15,365 nucleotides of DNA from GWC2-56-14 sp043731355 (GTDB lineage Bacteria > Nitrospirota > UBA9217). Location: contig JAYTJE010000031.1 of assembly GCA_043731355.1 (NCBI GenBank), forward strand, positions 1 to 15,365. The letters are read 5' to 3'. This document shows positions 7,004 through 14,794 of this stretch, piece by piece (position 1 is the first letter of the stretch; every line of letters begins with the position of its first letter). Under the pieces are notes generated by a model. The model had not been told where the DNA came from, searched no databases, and saw only the letters and a list, made by a program, of their open reading frames with translations. Made by a program: the position numbers and the translations under genes.

Positions 7004-7095
7004 GCTGCCACCTCGTTTTCTGTTCCGTTATGAGAAAAACGCCCCTGCGACGCGAACAAAGCGGACCGCTGCCGTCTCGCGCGGGTACCGGCGCC

Positions 7096-7125
7096 ATACT
7101 ATCACAGGGAGCGTTTCTTTTTCAA
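7096..7125 (-). promoter_or_regulatory. Possible internal promoter for the second hyfBCE set
   Basis: Minus strand TTGAAA (7125-7120), an 18-base spacer, then TAGTAT (7101-7096). It lies in the 166-base gap between the small subunit and the second hyfB, about 90 bases before that GTG start. The match is fair (-35 five of six, -10 four of six). This is the only large gap between the two gene sets. Confidence 0.3.
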
Positions 7126-7169
7126 GTGTCTCCGGTCCCTCCGCCTTCGACACGATGAGTTCCTGATTT

Positions 7170-7982
7170 TCATCGCACCGGCAGCGCGCCGGCCGCGAGC
7201 AGCAGACCGTACAGCAGCGCCTGGGGCGAAGGCGGACAGCCGGGAATGAAAACGTCCACCGGCATGGCGCTCTCGGCGCCGTCCAGCACGGCGTAGTTGC
7301 CGCGATAGATCCCGCCGGAGATGGCGCAGCTTCCCATCGCGATGACGAGCTTGGGCGCGGGGACCGCCGCGTAGGTCCGTTCACACGCGAGCTTCATGTT
7401 CCGGGTGACCGGGCCGGTTATCAGGACCGCGTCGGCGAACCGGGGAGAGGCCGTGGAGCTTATGCCGAACCGCTCCAGATCGTACTGCGGCACGGTCAGC
7501 ATGTTCACTTCCACGTCGCAGGCATTGCAGGAGCCTGAATCAATTTCGCGGAACTGGAAGGAGCGGCGGAGCAGGGTGCGGAGCGCGTCCGCATCCGGGT
7601 TGATGCCGGGACTCTCCGCGGCCGGCCCGGCGGAAAGGAAACGCCCGTTCTCGTTCCGATGGCGCTGCAGAAACGCGGCCTTGTCCCGCGCGGCAATCGG
7701 CAGCCGGAAGCCGTACGACAGCGCGCCCCGGCCGCAGGCGGCAAGACAGTTGCCGCAGCGGAGGCAGAGCTCTCCGCGAATGAGGAACTCCCCGCCCTGC
7801 GCAGCGGTATGCAGTTCGAGCGCTTTCGCGGGGCAGGCCGCAACGCAGGCGCCGCAGCCGTCGCACCTGCCGGACTCCAGCCGGGGCACTTCGGTCCTCC
7901 CCGCCTCGGCCTCGGCAAGAAGCTCCCGGAGCGGCTCAGTGGCCGCCGGGGTGGTCAGATATTTTTTGATGATCGCGAACAT
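7170..7982 (-). CDS. Fused ferredoxin + NuoB-like small subunit (HycF/HyfH + HycG/HyfI)
   Basis: This 270-residue electron-transfer protein fuses two normally separate subunits. Residues 1-~100 resemble HycF/HyfH, with an opening MFAIIKKYL and two [4Fe-4S] motifs: CxxCxxCxxxCP (Cys40, 43, 46, 50) and CxxCxxCxxxC (Cys73, 76, 79, 83). Residues ~140-270 are NuoB/HycG-like: SCNACDVE (Cys152, 155), MGSCAISGG (Cys219) and PGCPPSP (Cys249), the ligands of the proximal cluster. The C-x2-C form is that of group 4 hydrogenases rather than the adjacent Cys pair of complex I. A linker of about 40 residues joins the parts. All twelve ligands are intact, so the electron wire should work. AAAGGA lies 11 bases before the ATG and overlaps the previous stop. 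Confidence 0.9.
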   Translation of the reverse strand: MFAIIKKYLTTPAATEPLRELLAEAEAGRTEVPRLESGRCDGCGACVAACPAKALELHTAAQGGEFLIRGELCLRCGNCLAACGRGALSYGFRLPIAARDKAAFLQRHRNENGRFLSAGPAAESPGINPDADALRTLLRRSFQFREIDSGSCNACDVEVNMLTVPQYDLERFGISSTASPRFADAVLITGPVTRNMKLACERTYAAVPAPKLVIAMGSCAISGGIYRGNYAVLDGAESAMPVDVFIPGCPPSPQALLYGLLLAAGALPVR

Positions 7983-7997
7983 ATAATGGTTGTTCCT

Positions 7998-9542
7998 TTA
8001 CCCGTCGCACCCGGAATAGGACAAGCCGAAGCTCTTGTTCAGCAGCGGGAAGTCGGGGATGATCATGCCCGAGATGGCCTGGGGCATGGCGTGCCAGTTC
8101 AGGAACGATGGCGAGGTGATTTTTACGCGGCTGAGCTTCCCCTCCCGCATTTCCACCCAGAACAGGACCATGCCGCGCGGGGCCTCGGCCCAACCCAGCG
8201 CGCCGCCGTCGTCAGCGCCGTCAACCGCAACCGCAACCGGCCCCTCGGGAATAGCGGCGATCAGTGTGCCGATATACCGGATGGATTCCCGCAGCTCGCC
8301 CACGCGCACCAGGATCCGCGCCTGCACGTCTCCGTCGGTTTCGACCACCACGTTCGGCCGGTGAATGCGGTACACGGAATAGGGAATATGGAACCTCGCG
8401 TCGAACCCTATTCCAGACCCTCGCGCAACCACGCCGACGGTCCCGAAATCGAGCGCTGTCTCGCGCCGGAGCGGCGCCGTGGTCCTGAGCCGGTCCGTAA
8501 TCGACGAGCTGGCGAACATAATTTTTATGATGGAATCCGCCTCAACAAGGGTGCGGGCCAGAAACGCGTTGAGTGAGGCGAGGTCACCGTCTGAAATGTC
8601 CCTGACCACGCCGCCGGGACAGACCACGCCGCGCAGAAAGCGGCTGCCGAACAACCGGCCGCACTCGCGCATGAGCGCTTCCTTCAGCCGCCAGAGGCAG
8701 GCCGACCCCATATAGAACGCCGTGCCCACGCAGATGTTGCCGATGTCGAAGAGATGCAGGGACGCCCGCTCAAGCTCCGCCGCGAGGCCGCGCAGATACT
8801 CGGCCCGCAGGGGGACGGAAACGCCGCAGATCCGCTCGATGGCATGAATATAGGCAAACGCATGGCTGAAGGACTCATCGCCCGAGATCCGCTCGGCAAG
8901 CGCGACCATGGCCATCGGGTCTTTGCCCTCGAACTGTTTCTCAAGCCCCTTGTGCTTCCAGAAAAGCCGGGGCTCAAGCTCGATCACCGGCTCGCCCGCC
9001 ACGGAAAACCGGAAGTGGCCCGGCTCGATCACTCCCGCGTGCACCGGCCCCACGGGGATCTCATACACTCCCTCGCCTTCCACCCGCTGGTACGCGAATT
9101 CCCCGGCGTGGACCAGCGGCCGAAAGCCGGCGGGATAGTCCTTCCGGAGCGGGTGCTGCCCGGCCGGCCAGTTTTCCGGGAAGAGCATGAGCGGCCGCGG
9201 ATCGAGATGGCCCTCCATGACAACGCCGAAAAGGTCCTGTATCTCCCGCTCGAACCAGGCCGCCGCGTGCATCGCGGGCGAGATCGCCGGGAACCGGGCC
9301 GCATCGGAATGACACCGCAGAATAATGAAAAGCCCGGACGACCGGACCGAGAAGACAACCAGCAGCGTGTAGCCCTTCCGCTCCTCAATGCAGAACACCG
9401 AGCTCACCACGCCGCGCAGCTCCCGGTGCGCGAACTTCGCGGTTTTGATCAGGTCCTCGGGCCTCACCGTCACGGTATATTCGTTCCCGTTGTCGTGCGT
9501 GGCGTTGTAGGCGTGGATGAAGGTGTAGACCTTGCTTCTCAT
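7998..9542 (-). CDS. HycE/HyfG-like large subunit lacking all NiFe ligands (Ehr type)
   Basis: This 514-residue protein fuses a NuoC-like domain (about 1-145, ending in the FPENWPAGQHPLRKDYP motif) with a NuoD/hydrogenase large-subunit domain (about 160-514). The HycE segment RVCGICGFAHS aligns without gaps to RISGDESFSHA here, so the first Cys pair is Ser220 and Glu223. At the C-terminus the DPCxxC motif is replaced by GLSYSG (Ser508, Gly511), and the protein stops three residues later, with no maturation tail. It should therefore hold no NiFe centre and not make hydrogen. It resembles EhrL of energy-converting hydrogenase-related complexes. The electron acceptor is unknown; a quinone or another small molecule is possible. 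The ATG overlaps the upstream hyfF stop (ATGA). Confidence 0.92.
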   Translation of the reverse strand: MRSKVYTFIHAYNATHDNGNEYTVTVRPEDLIKTAKFAHRELRGVVSSVFCIEERKGYTLLVVFSVRSSGLFIILRCHSDAARFPAISPAMHAAAWFEREIQDLFGVVMEGHLDPRPLMLFPENWPAGQHPLRKDYPAGFRPLVHAGEFAYQRVEGEGVYEIPVGPVHAGVIEPGHFRFSVAGEPVIELEPRLFWKHKGLEKQFEGKDPMAMVALAERISGDESFSHAFAYIHAIERICGVSVPLRAEYLRGLAAELERASLHLFDIGNICVGTAFYMGSACLWRLKEALMRECGRLFGSRFLRGVVCPGGVVRDISDGDLASLNAFLARTLVEADSIIKIMFASSSITDRLRTTAPLRRETALDFGTVGVVARGSGIGFDARFHIPYSVYRIHRPNVVVETDGDVQARILVRVGELRESIRYIGTLIAAIPEGPVAVAVDGADDGGALGWAEAPRGMVLFWVEMREGKLSRVKITSPSFLNWHAMPQAISGMIIPDFPLLNKSFGLSYSGCDG

Positions 9543-11005
9543 GGACTCACCCCGAACAGACCGGCCGCCTCAACCAAAAGACGGTGGAGCGGCTCGGGTA
9601 TGTAGAAACCGAGCAACAGCGTCGGAACAAGCAGCACGACCGGAATGATTTGTTGTATTCTCGCAACCGGCCGCGCGTCAGCTTTGCACTCGTCGCCGAA
9701 GGCGACCCTGGAGAACTTCACGTAGAACGCGGTGAACACCAGAAAGAGCGCGAGCATGAGGATGCCCACGGGGAGGTAATTCCCCGACTGGATGCCGCCC
9801 CGGATGATATTGAACTCGGACAGGAACAGGGAGAACGGCGGCATGGCGGTCACGGCCACCACGGCGGCAAGGAACCCGATCGTCATGAGCGGCGTGCTCC
9901 TGATCATGCACGACAGCCTCCGCACGTCTTTTTCTCCGGTCGCGCTCACTAAGTTGCCTGCCGACAGGAAGAGCGCCGTTTTCATCACCGCGTTGTTCAG
10001 GATATGGAGCAGCGCGCCGTAGACGCCGAAGAAAGTCCCGAAGCCGAGCCCCACCGTGATGATCCCCACGTGCTCGATGCTGGAGTAGGCGAAGATGCGC
10101 TTCACGTCGTTCTCGGCGATGATGAGCGGCACGGAGAAGGCCACGGAAATGATACCGAAGAAAACAAGGTAACGGCTGACCGTGGACGCGCCGAGCACGG
10201 CGCCGCAGAGGACCGCGAACCGCACGAGGGTATACAGCGAACACGCCACGAGCCCGCCCGCAAGCACGGCGCTGACCGGAGACGGCGCCTCGCCGTAGGT
10301 CCGCGGCTTCCACCGCGCCATCGGCACGAGCCCGGCCTTGGTGCCGTAGCCCAGCAGCAGGAACAGAAAGGCGAATTTCATGGACGCCGGATCGATCGTC
10401 GCGGCGCTTGTCAGCAGCGTTCTCCAGCTTAGGCTGCCGCTCTCCGCCCCCCCCGCGTGGCTCGAAGCATAGTACGTGAGCACCGTGCCGAAGAGCGCAA
10501 AGACGATGCCGATGGAGCAGATCAGCAGATACCGCCAGGCCGCCTCGACCGATTCATGCCGGTTGTCAAAACTGACCATCAGGGCCGAGGCCAGGGTGGT
10601 GGCTTCGATCGACACCCACATGACGCCGATGTTGTCCGCCAGCACTAACAGGGTCATGGCGAAAAACAGGAGATTATACAGCGCGAAGTACTTGCGGTAC
10701 TTGAAAGGACCGAGGCCGTGGCGCTTTATTTCCCCGGCGATAAAGGGCGCTGAATACAGCGCGCCGGCAAGGCCCACGAGTGAAAGGACCATCAGAATGA
10801 GCAAGGTCAGGGCGTCGTGATGAAACGGCCCGGCCGCGGGCCCGTCAGTCCCCGCGAGATGGGCCTGGACGAAGAGCGCGGTGACCGCCCCGTAGGCAAG
10901 GTAGCCCGCGACGTTCGCGGCATTGATGGCGCGTTGCCACGGCAGCGCCGCGGAAAGCAGGGCCAGCGCTCCGGTAATGATGAGCAGGGTTTCGGGGGCC
11001 GTCAC
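9539..11005 (-). CDS. hyfF: HyfF-like antiporter subunit (NuoN-like)
   Basis: This 488-residue membrane protein of the NuoN/HyfF antiporter family has about 14 helices. Key channel residues are Glu134 (VSIEATTLASALMV), Lys223 (GTKAGLVPM) and Lys342 (NNAVMKTALFL). The segment after helix 7 reads ARWKPRTYGEAPSP (230-243). Most HyfF proteins have HxWLPDAHSEAPSP there, so two histidines and an aspartate are replaced and basic residues introduced. The start is GTG, overlapping the hyfE stop (GTGA), with GGAGAA just upstream. It is the only NuoN-like subunit in the window: the second set has none. Confidence 0.91.
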   Translation of the reverse strand: MTAPETLLIITGALALLSAALPWQRAINAANVAGYLAYGAVTALFVQAHLAGTDGPAAGPFHHDALTLLILMVLSLVGLAGALYSAPFIAGEIKRHGLGPFKYRKYFALYNLLFFAMTLLVLADNIGVMWVSIEATTLASALMVSFDNRHESVEAAWRYLLICSIGIVFALFGTVLTYYASSHAGGAESGSLSWRTLLTSAATIDPASMKFAFLFLLLGYGTKAGLVPMARWKPRTYGEAPSPVSAVLAGGLVACSLYTLVRFAVLCGAVLGASTVSRYLVFFGIISVAFSVPLIIAENDVKRIFAYSSIEHVGIITVGLGFGTFFGVYGALLHILNNAVMKTALFLSAGNLVSATGEKDVRRLSCMIRSTPLMTIGFLAAVVAVTAMPPFSLFLSEFNIIRGGIQSGNYLPVGILMLALFLVFTAFYVKFSRVAFGDECKADARPVARIQQIIPVVLLVPTLLLGFYIPEPLHRLLVEAAGLFGVSP

Positions 11006-11658
11006 AGGTTCTCCTTGTAATCCATGTCGGAAAGGGTGTCCCAGATCTTGAACAGCATGATCCCCATGATCAGAGTGGCCACGAAAACGTCAAAGAATAT
11101 GCCGAACTCGACCAAAAGCGGCATCCCGTAGGTCATGGCCACGGCCGCGAGAAACACGCCGTTTTCGACAAACATGAGGCCGATGATCTGGGTCAGGGTC
11201 TTTTTGCGGTTCACCATGATAAAAAAGCCGATCAGCATGATCGCGAGCGCCACGGCGAACACGCCCGCCACATTGAACGGCGCCCGCGCCTGGATCACGC
11301 GAAGGGTCACGGCGTAGGCGACGATGGTGAGCAGCGCGCAGAGGACCAGGGAAGACGGGATGTTGATGTAGTCCTCGATCTCCTTCCTGATCTTGAGCCG
11401 GTTCATGACGTACGTCAGCACCAGCGGGATCAGGAAGACCTTGAACACGATCGTGAAGAGGGCCGCGATGTACAGGTGCGGCTCTCCGGCCACGCGGGCG
11501 ATAAGCGCCGTGCCGCAGGCAAGCAGAAAAGACTGGAGCCCGAAGAGGCGGATCATGGACGGGACTCCCGAACTCGCCACGGCCCAGAGCACCGCGGCCA
11601 GGGCCAGGACATAGATCAGGTCGATCAACCGCGTTTCAAACAGAAGGTCAGCGGACAC
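11002..11658 (-). CDS. hyfE: HyfE-like membrane subunit (NuoK-like), first copy
   Basis: This 218-residue protein with about seven helices is a paralog of 3118-3783. It has the same core: QIIGLMFVENGVFL (Glu165) and YGMPLLVEFGIFFD (Glu184, Asp190). I chose the GTG start at 11658 because a clear GGAGG lies six bases before it and the N-terminus then matches the paralog in length. An in-frame ATG at 11676 would add six residues (RRRWP region), but it has no ribosome site and would place the Shine-Dalgarno inside the gene. It overlaps the hyfC stop by 11 bases and the hyfF start by four, so translation is tightly coupled. Confidence 0.9.
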   Translation of the reverse strand: MSADLLFETRLIDLIYVLALAAVLWAVASSGVPSMIRLFGLQSFLLACGTALIARVAGEPHLYIAALFTIVFKVFLIPLVLTYVMNRLKIRKEIEDYINIPSSLVLCALLTIVAYAVTLRVIQARAPFNVAGVFAVALAIMLIGFFIMVNRKKTLTQIIGLMFVENGVFLAAVAMTYGMPLLVEFGIFFDVFVATLIMGIMLFKIWDTLSDMDYKENL

Positions 11659-12601
11659 CGGCCACCTCCGTCGCATAATAGGCGATCAGCGCGATGAGCG
11701 AAAGCGCAAACGCCAGGGTCAGCAGGTCGGGCAAACGGAACAGACGGTACTTGGCGTTCGCGGTTTCAACGTACGCCACGGCCACGCCGGCGATGAAGAG
11801 CTTCAAAAGCAGGGCGCCGAACGAAACGGTTAGGGCGGAGGCCGTGAATTCCGTAGCGAGGCCGAACGGGAAAAAGACGTCCAGCGCGACCACCGTGAGC
11901 GCAAGCAGCCGCATACCGTGGGCCAGCTGAAAAACGCCGAGGTCCCGGCCCGACAGCTCGAGGACCATGCCCTCGTGGATCATCGTGAGCTCAAGGTGCG
12001 TTGCGGGGTTGTCGAACGGCACCCTTCCATTTTCGGCCATGATGACGATGGAAAAGGACAGGAGCGTCAGGATGAAAAAAGGGTTCAGGTATTTGCCCGG
12101 CAGGTGGATGAGCTGGGCCGTCATGACCGAGATGTCCATGCTTCCGGCCGCGGTCGAGACCACAATGAACCCAAGCAGGATCGCCGGTTCGGCCAGGGAC
12201 GAGAGGGTCATCTCGCGGCTCGACGCCATGCCGCCGAAGGTGGAGCCCGCGTCCAGGCCGGTGAGCGCCGTTAAAAAACGCGCCAGGCCGAAGAGGTAGA
12301 TGAAGAAGATGAAGTCGCCCGCGAAATGGAACGGGACCTCGGTGCTGAGCACCGGGACCATCAGGGCCGCGACGCATACCACCGCGAAATTGACCGCCGG
12401 CGTGAGGCGCGTCACGAAAGACGACCGGACCGAATAAACGCGGTCCTTGCGCAGCAGTTTGAGAATATCGTAATGCCCCTGCAGCAGCGGCGGCCCCTGC
12501 CTGCCCTGGATCCGGGCGTGGACCTTCCTGATGAAGGTCGAAAAAAGCGGTCCGAGCAGCAGCAGCGTCAGGACCTGGAGCGCGCCGGGCAGAAACATCA
12601 T
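11648..12601 (-). CDS. hyfC: HyfC-like membrane subunit (NuoH-like), first copy
   Basis: This 317-residue NuoH/HyfC family protein should anchor the NuoB/NuoD-like arm to the membrane. The first cytoplasmic loop, IQGRQGPPLLQGHYDILKLL (31-50), is close to the classic R-x-G-P form. Further conserved parts are GGMASSREMT (Glu130), AENGRVPFDNPATHLELTM (Glu190, Asp197, Glu204) and IHEGMVLELSG (Glu210). These acids line the link between the electron-transfer site and the ion channels in complex I relatives. The ATG overlaps the hyfB stop by four bases. Being in the tightly overlapped set with the catalytic subunits, it is the likelier primary partner of the large and small subunits. Confidence 0.92.
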   Translation of the reverse strand: MMFLPGALQVLTLLLLGPLFSTFIRKVHARIQGRQGPPLLQGHYDILKLLRKDRVYSVRSSFVTRLTPAVNFAVVCVAALMVPVLSTEVPFHFAGDFIFFIYLFGLARFLTALTGLDAGSTFGGMASSREMTLSSLAEPAILLGFIVVSTAAGSMDISVMTAQLIHLPGKYLNPFFILTLLSFSIVIMAENGRVPFDNPATHLELTMIHEGMVLELSGRDLGVFQLAHGMRLLALTVVALDVFFPFGLATEFTASALTVSFGALLLKLFIAGVAVAYVETANAKYRLFRLPDLLTLAFALSLIALIAYYATEVAGVR

Positions 12602-14583
12602 CGCGAGCCTCCGACGAGCAGCATCAGGATAAACAGCAGGAAGATATAGGCCAGATAGCCGTTGATGTTGCCCTCCTGCCGGTCGAAGACCTTTTGGGAA
12701 ATCCGGTTGACGCCGTCGATGAGCGGATGATACAGATAGCGTTCAAAGACGTTTTGCGTCATGCCGTGGAACTTGATGGAGCGGACCTGATATTTGCTAT
12801 CGCCCGTGTCCACGACAATCTGTTTTTTCGGCTGGTAGAGAGCGCTGAAGATCCTGCGGATCGGCTTCGAGAAACCCGTGGCCGTGTACTGGTGCCTGCC
12901 GCCGGCCTCGCCGCCGCAGGCCCACGTGATCTGTTCGGAGGTCCTGCCTTTTCCGAAAGCGCGAGTCAGGAGCAGCCCCGCGGTCAGGAAGAAAAAGAGC
13001 GCGCCGAACACCGCGAGCGTCGAGATGGTCCCCGCGCCGCCGGGGGCGGCAAGGAACCCGGCGCCCGCCGAGATAAGCGCTTCCGGACCGAAAAAGGCCG
13101 TTCGGACGCCCGCCGTGGCGTTGATCACCAGGAACGGGAAAGCCCCGGTGACAATACAGATCAGGGCCAGCAGCAGCTGCGCCGCCCGCATCGAAACCGG
13201 CAGTTCTTTCGCGTGCAGCGCCTTTTCGGAGCGGGGCGTCCCGAGGAAAACGATGCCGAAGACCTTCACAAAGCAGGCAGCGGCGAGCGCGCCGGTAAGC
13301 GCCAGCATGGCGCCCGCCAGCGGGACGATGATCCGGAGCGCCTGCGGCACCTGCTCGATCCGGTACACCTGGATGATCGAAACAAAGGTCATCCATTCGC
13401 TCACAAAACCGTTCAGCGGCGGAATGGCCGAGATGGAAAGCGCGCCGATCAGAAACGCGGCGGCGGTCCAGGGCATCAGCCGGGCCAGGCCGCCCAGCTG
13501 CTCCATATCGCGCGTGTGCGTTGCGCTGTGCACTCCGCCCGCGCCGAGGAACAGGAGCGCCTTGAACACCGCGTGGTTCAGCGTGTGAAAGAGCCCCGCG
13601 GTCAGGGCAAAGCCGGCCAGCACGGGCATATTGAAGAAGCCGAAGATCAGCGCCATGGCCACGCCGATCAGGATGATCCCGATGTTCTCGATGCTGTGGT
13701 ACGCGAGCAGCCGTTTGAGGTCGTGCTCCATCAGCGCATACATGACGCCGAGCAGGGCCGAAATCGAAGCGACGGCGAGCAGCAGAACGCCCCACCACAG
13801 TTCGGCTGACCCGTGGACGATCAGCAGTATTCTGAGCAGGCCGTAAATGCCCGTTTTGATCAGCATGCCCGACATGAGGGCCGACACGTTCGACGGCGCA
13901 ACCGGATGGGCCAGCGGCAGCCAGATGTGGAGCGGAAAGATGCCGGCCTTGCAGCCGAAGCCGATAAGCGCCGCGAGGAAAATGAAATTGAGCGACCAGC
14001 GCGGGAAATGCGCAAGCTGGGCCGCGGTCTGGGAAAAGAGAATGGTCCCGGAAAACTTCTGCAGGAGAATGAACAGCGCGATCAGGAACAGGGCGCCGAA
14101 ATGGCTCACGCCGATGTAATATCCGCCCGCGCGCACGGCCTGTTCCTTCCGGTATTCATACAGCACGAGGAAAAAAGCGAAGAGCGTCATCAGTTCCCAG
14201 GCGATCAGGAACTGGAAGCTGTTGTCCGCCGAGAAGACCATCAGCATCGAGAGGACAATGAGATGAAAGAACCCGGCCAGGACCCCAACGGCGGTGCCGT
14301 CGTAATGGTCCAGGTAGCGGACCGAATAAAGGGAGATGGCAGTCAGCAGGATTGAAAGGATGAGGCAGAAAAAAGCCGAGAGCGCGTCGATCAGGAACGC
14401 GGGAGGCTCGGTCGGAAAGAGGCCCGCGGAAAGCCCGAATTTGACCGGGGCCCCGCTTGCCAGCGCGCCGGTTGAAAAGGCCGCGAGCGTCAGGCCGGCG
14501 AGCGCGCCGAGCGAAAAGGAAAGAATTGCAAACCGCTTCGAGCGCGGAAAGAAAAGCGGCGACAGCCCCGCCGTAGCGAGCAA
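12598..14583 (-). CDS. hyfB: HyfB-like antiporter subunit (NuoL-like), first copy
   Basis: This NuoL/HyfB-type ion pump is 661 residues from a TTG codon. Channel residues are Glu130 (AWELM), Lys212 (GCKAGIFPLHIW), His226 and Lys243 (HPVAPSNVSALMSG...IK), Lys341 (LNHAVFKALLF) and Glu396 (NGFVSEW). The C-terminal part holds a soluble stretch and a final helix (YLAYIFLLFILMLLV). The frame stays open upstream to 14628 and encodes a convincing hydrophobic N-terminus (IETLSALFVASVALLATAGL). The true start may therefore be the rare codon ATT at 14622, just after a TAAGGGGGG stretch, giving 674 residues and matching the paralog's N-terminal length. It is the first gene of the complex operon. Confidence 0.92.
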   Translation of the reverse strand: MLATAGLSPLFFPRSKRFAILSFSLGALAGLTLAAFSTGALASGAPVKFGLSAGLFPTEPPAFLIDALSAFFCLILSILLTAISLYSVRYLDHYDGTAVGVLAGFFHLIVLSMLMVFSADNSFQFLIAWELMTLFAFFLVLYEYRKEQAVRAGGYYIGVSHFGALFLIALFILLQKFSGTILFSQTAAQLAHFPRWSLNFIFLAALIGFGCKAGIFPLHIWLPLAHPVAPSNVSALMSGMLIKTGIYGLLRILLIVHGSAELWWGVLLLAVASISALLGVMYALMEHDLKRLLAYHSIENIGIILIGVAMALIFGFFNMPVLAGFALTAGLFHTLNHAVFKALLFLGAGGVHSATHTRDMEQLGGLARLMPWTAAAFLIGALSISAIPPLNGFVSEWMTFVSIIQVYRIEQVPQALRIIVPLAGAMLALTGALAAACFVKVFGIVFLGTPRSEKALHAKELPVSMRAAQLLLALICIVTGAFPFLVINATAGVRTAFFGPEALISAGAGFLAAPGGAGTISTLAVFGALFFFLTAGLLLTRAFGKGRTSEQITWACGGEAGGRHQYTATGFSKPIRRIFSALYQPKKQIVVDTGDSKYQVRSIKFHGMTQNVFERYLYHPLIDGVNRISQKVFDRQEGNINGYLAYIFLLFILMLLVGGSR

Positions 14584-14706
14584 AGCAACCGATGCGACGA
14601 ACAGTGCGGAAAGCGTTTCAATCCCCCCTTAAGACATTGCCCGTCATATCCCTTCTTGACAGGCCGGGCTGGTTGTGGTAAATAGTGAGGCATTCAAACG
14701 GATGTG

Positions 14707-14735
14707 ATGATAAAGGCAAATGATACAGAATGCAA
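14707..14735 (-). promoter_or_regulatory. Candidate promoter of the Hyf/Ehr-like operon
   Basis: Minus strand TTGCAT (14735-14730), a 17-base spacer, then TATCAT (14712-14707; five of six to consensus). An A-run (AAAAAAAATTA) lies directly upstream of the -35 box and looks like an UP element. Transcription would start near 14700, about 80-120 bases before the first hyfB codon. Confidence 0.45.
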
Positions 14736-14794
14736 GTAATTTTTTTTGATCGCTTGTTGCGCGCTGCTCTCTCCGCCGCGCTTTCCTGCACCTG

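Noticed and set aside
8820..8840. Cys239 in ERICGVSVP of the large subunit as a surviving NiFe ligand
   Set aside because: Ungapped alignment with HycE puts this segment at ENAMGIQVP, 19 residues past the real CxxC motif. The cysteine is coincidental.
12694..13809. Long plus-strand open frame (371 codons), with similar ones at 7659-8576 and 5744-6553
   Set aside because: They are opposite-strand shadows of GC-rich membrane or redox genes. The products are Arg/His/Gly-rich without domains, while the minus-strand frames give clear conserved families.
3118..14583. Respiratory complex I (nuo) operon
   Set aside because: There is no NuoE/F/G/I/J/M set. The large subunit has NuoC and NuoD fused HycE-style, the small subunit has the hydrogenase-type SCNAC motif, and HyfE/HyfF-type subunits are present.
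3118..14583. Functional formate hydrogenlyase or hydrogenase-4
   Set aside because: All four NiFe-binding cysteines are missing and no formate dehydrogenase or maturation gene is in the window.
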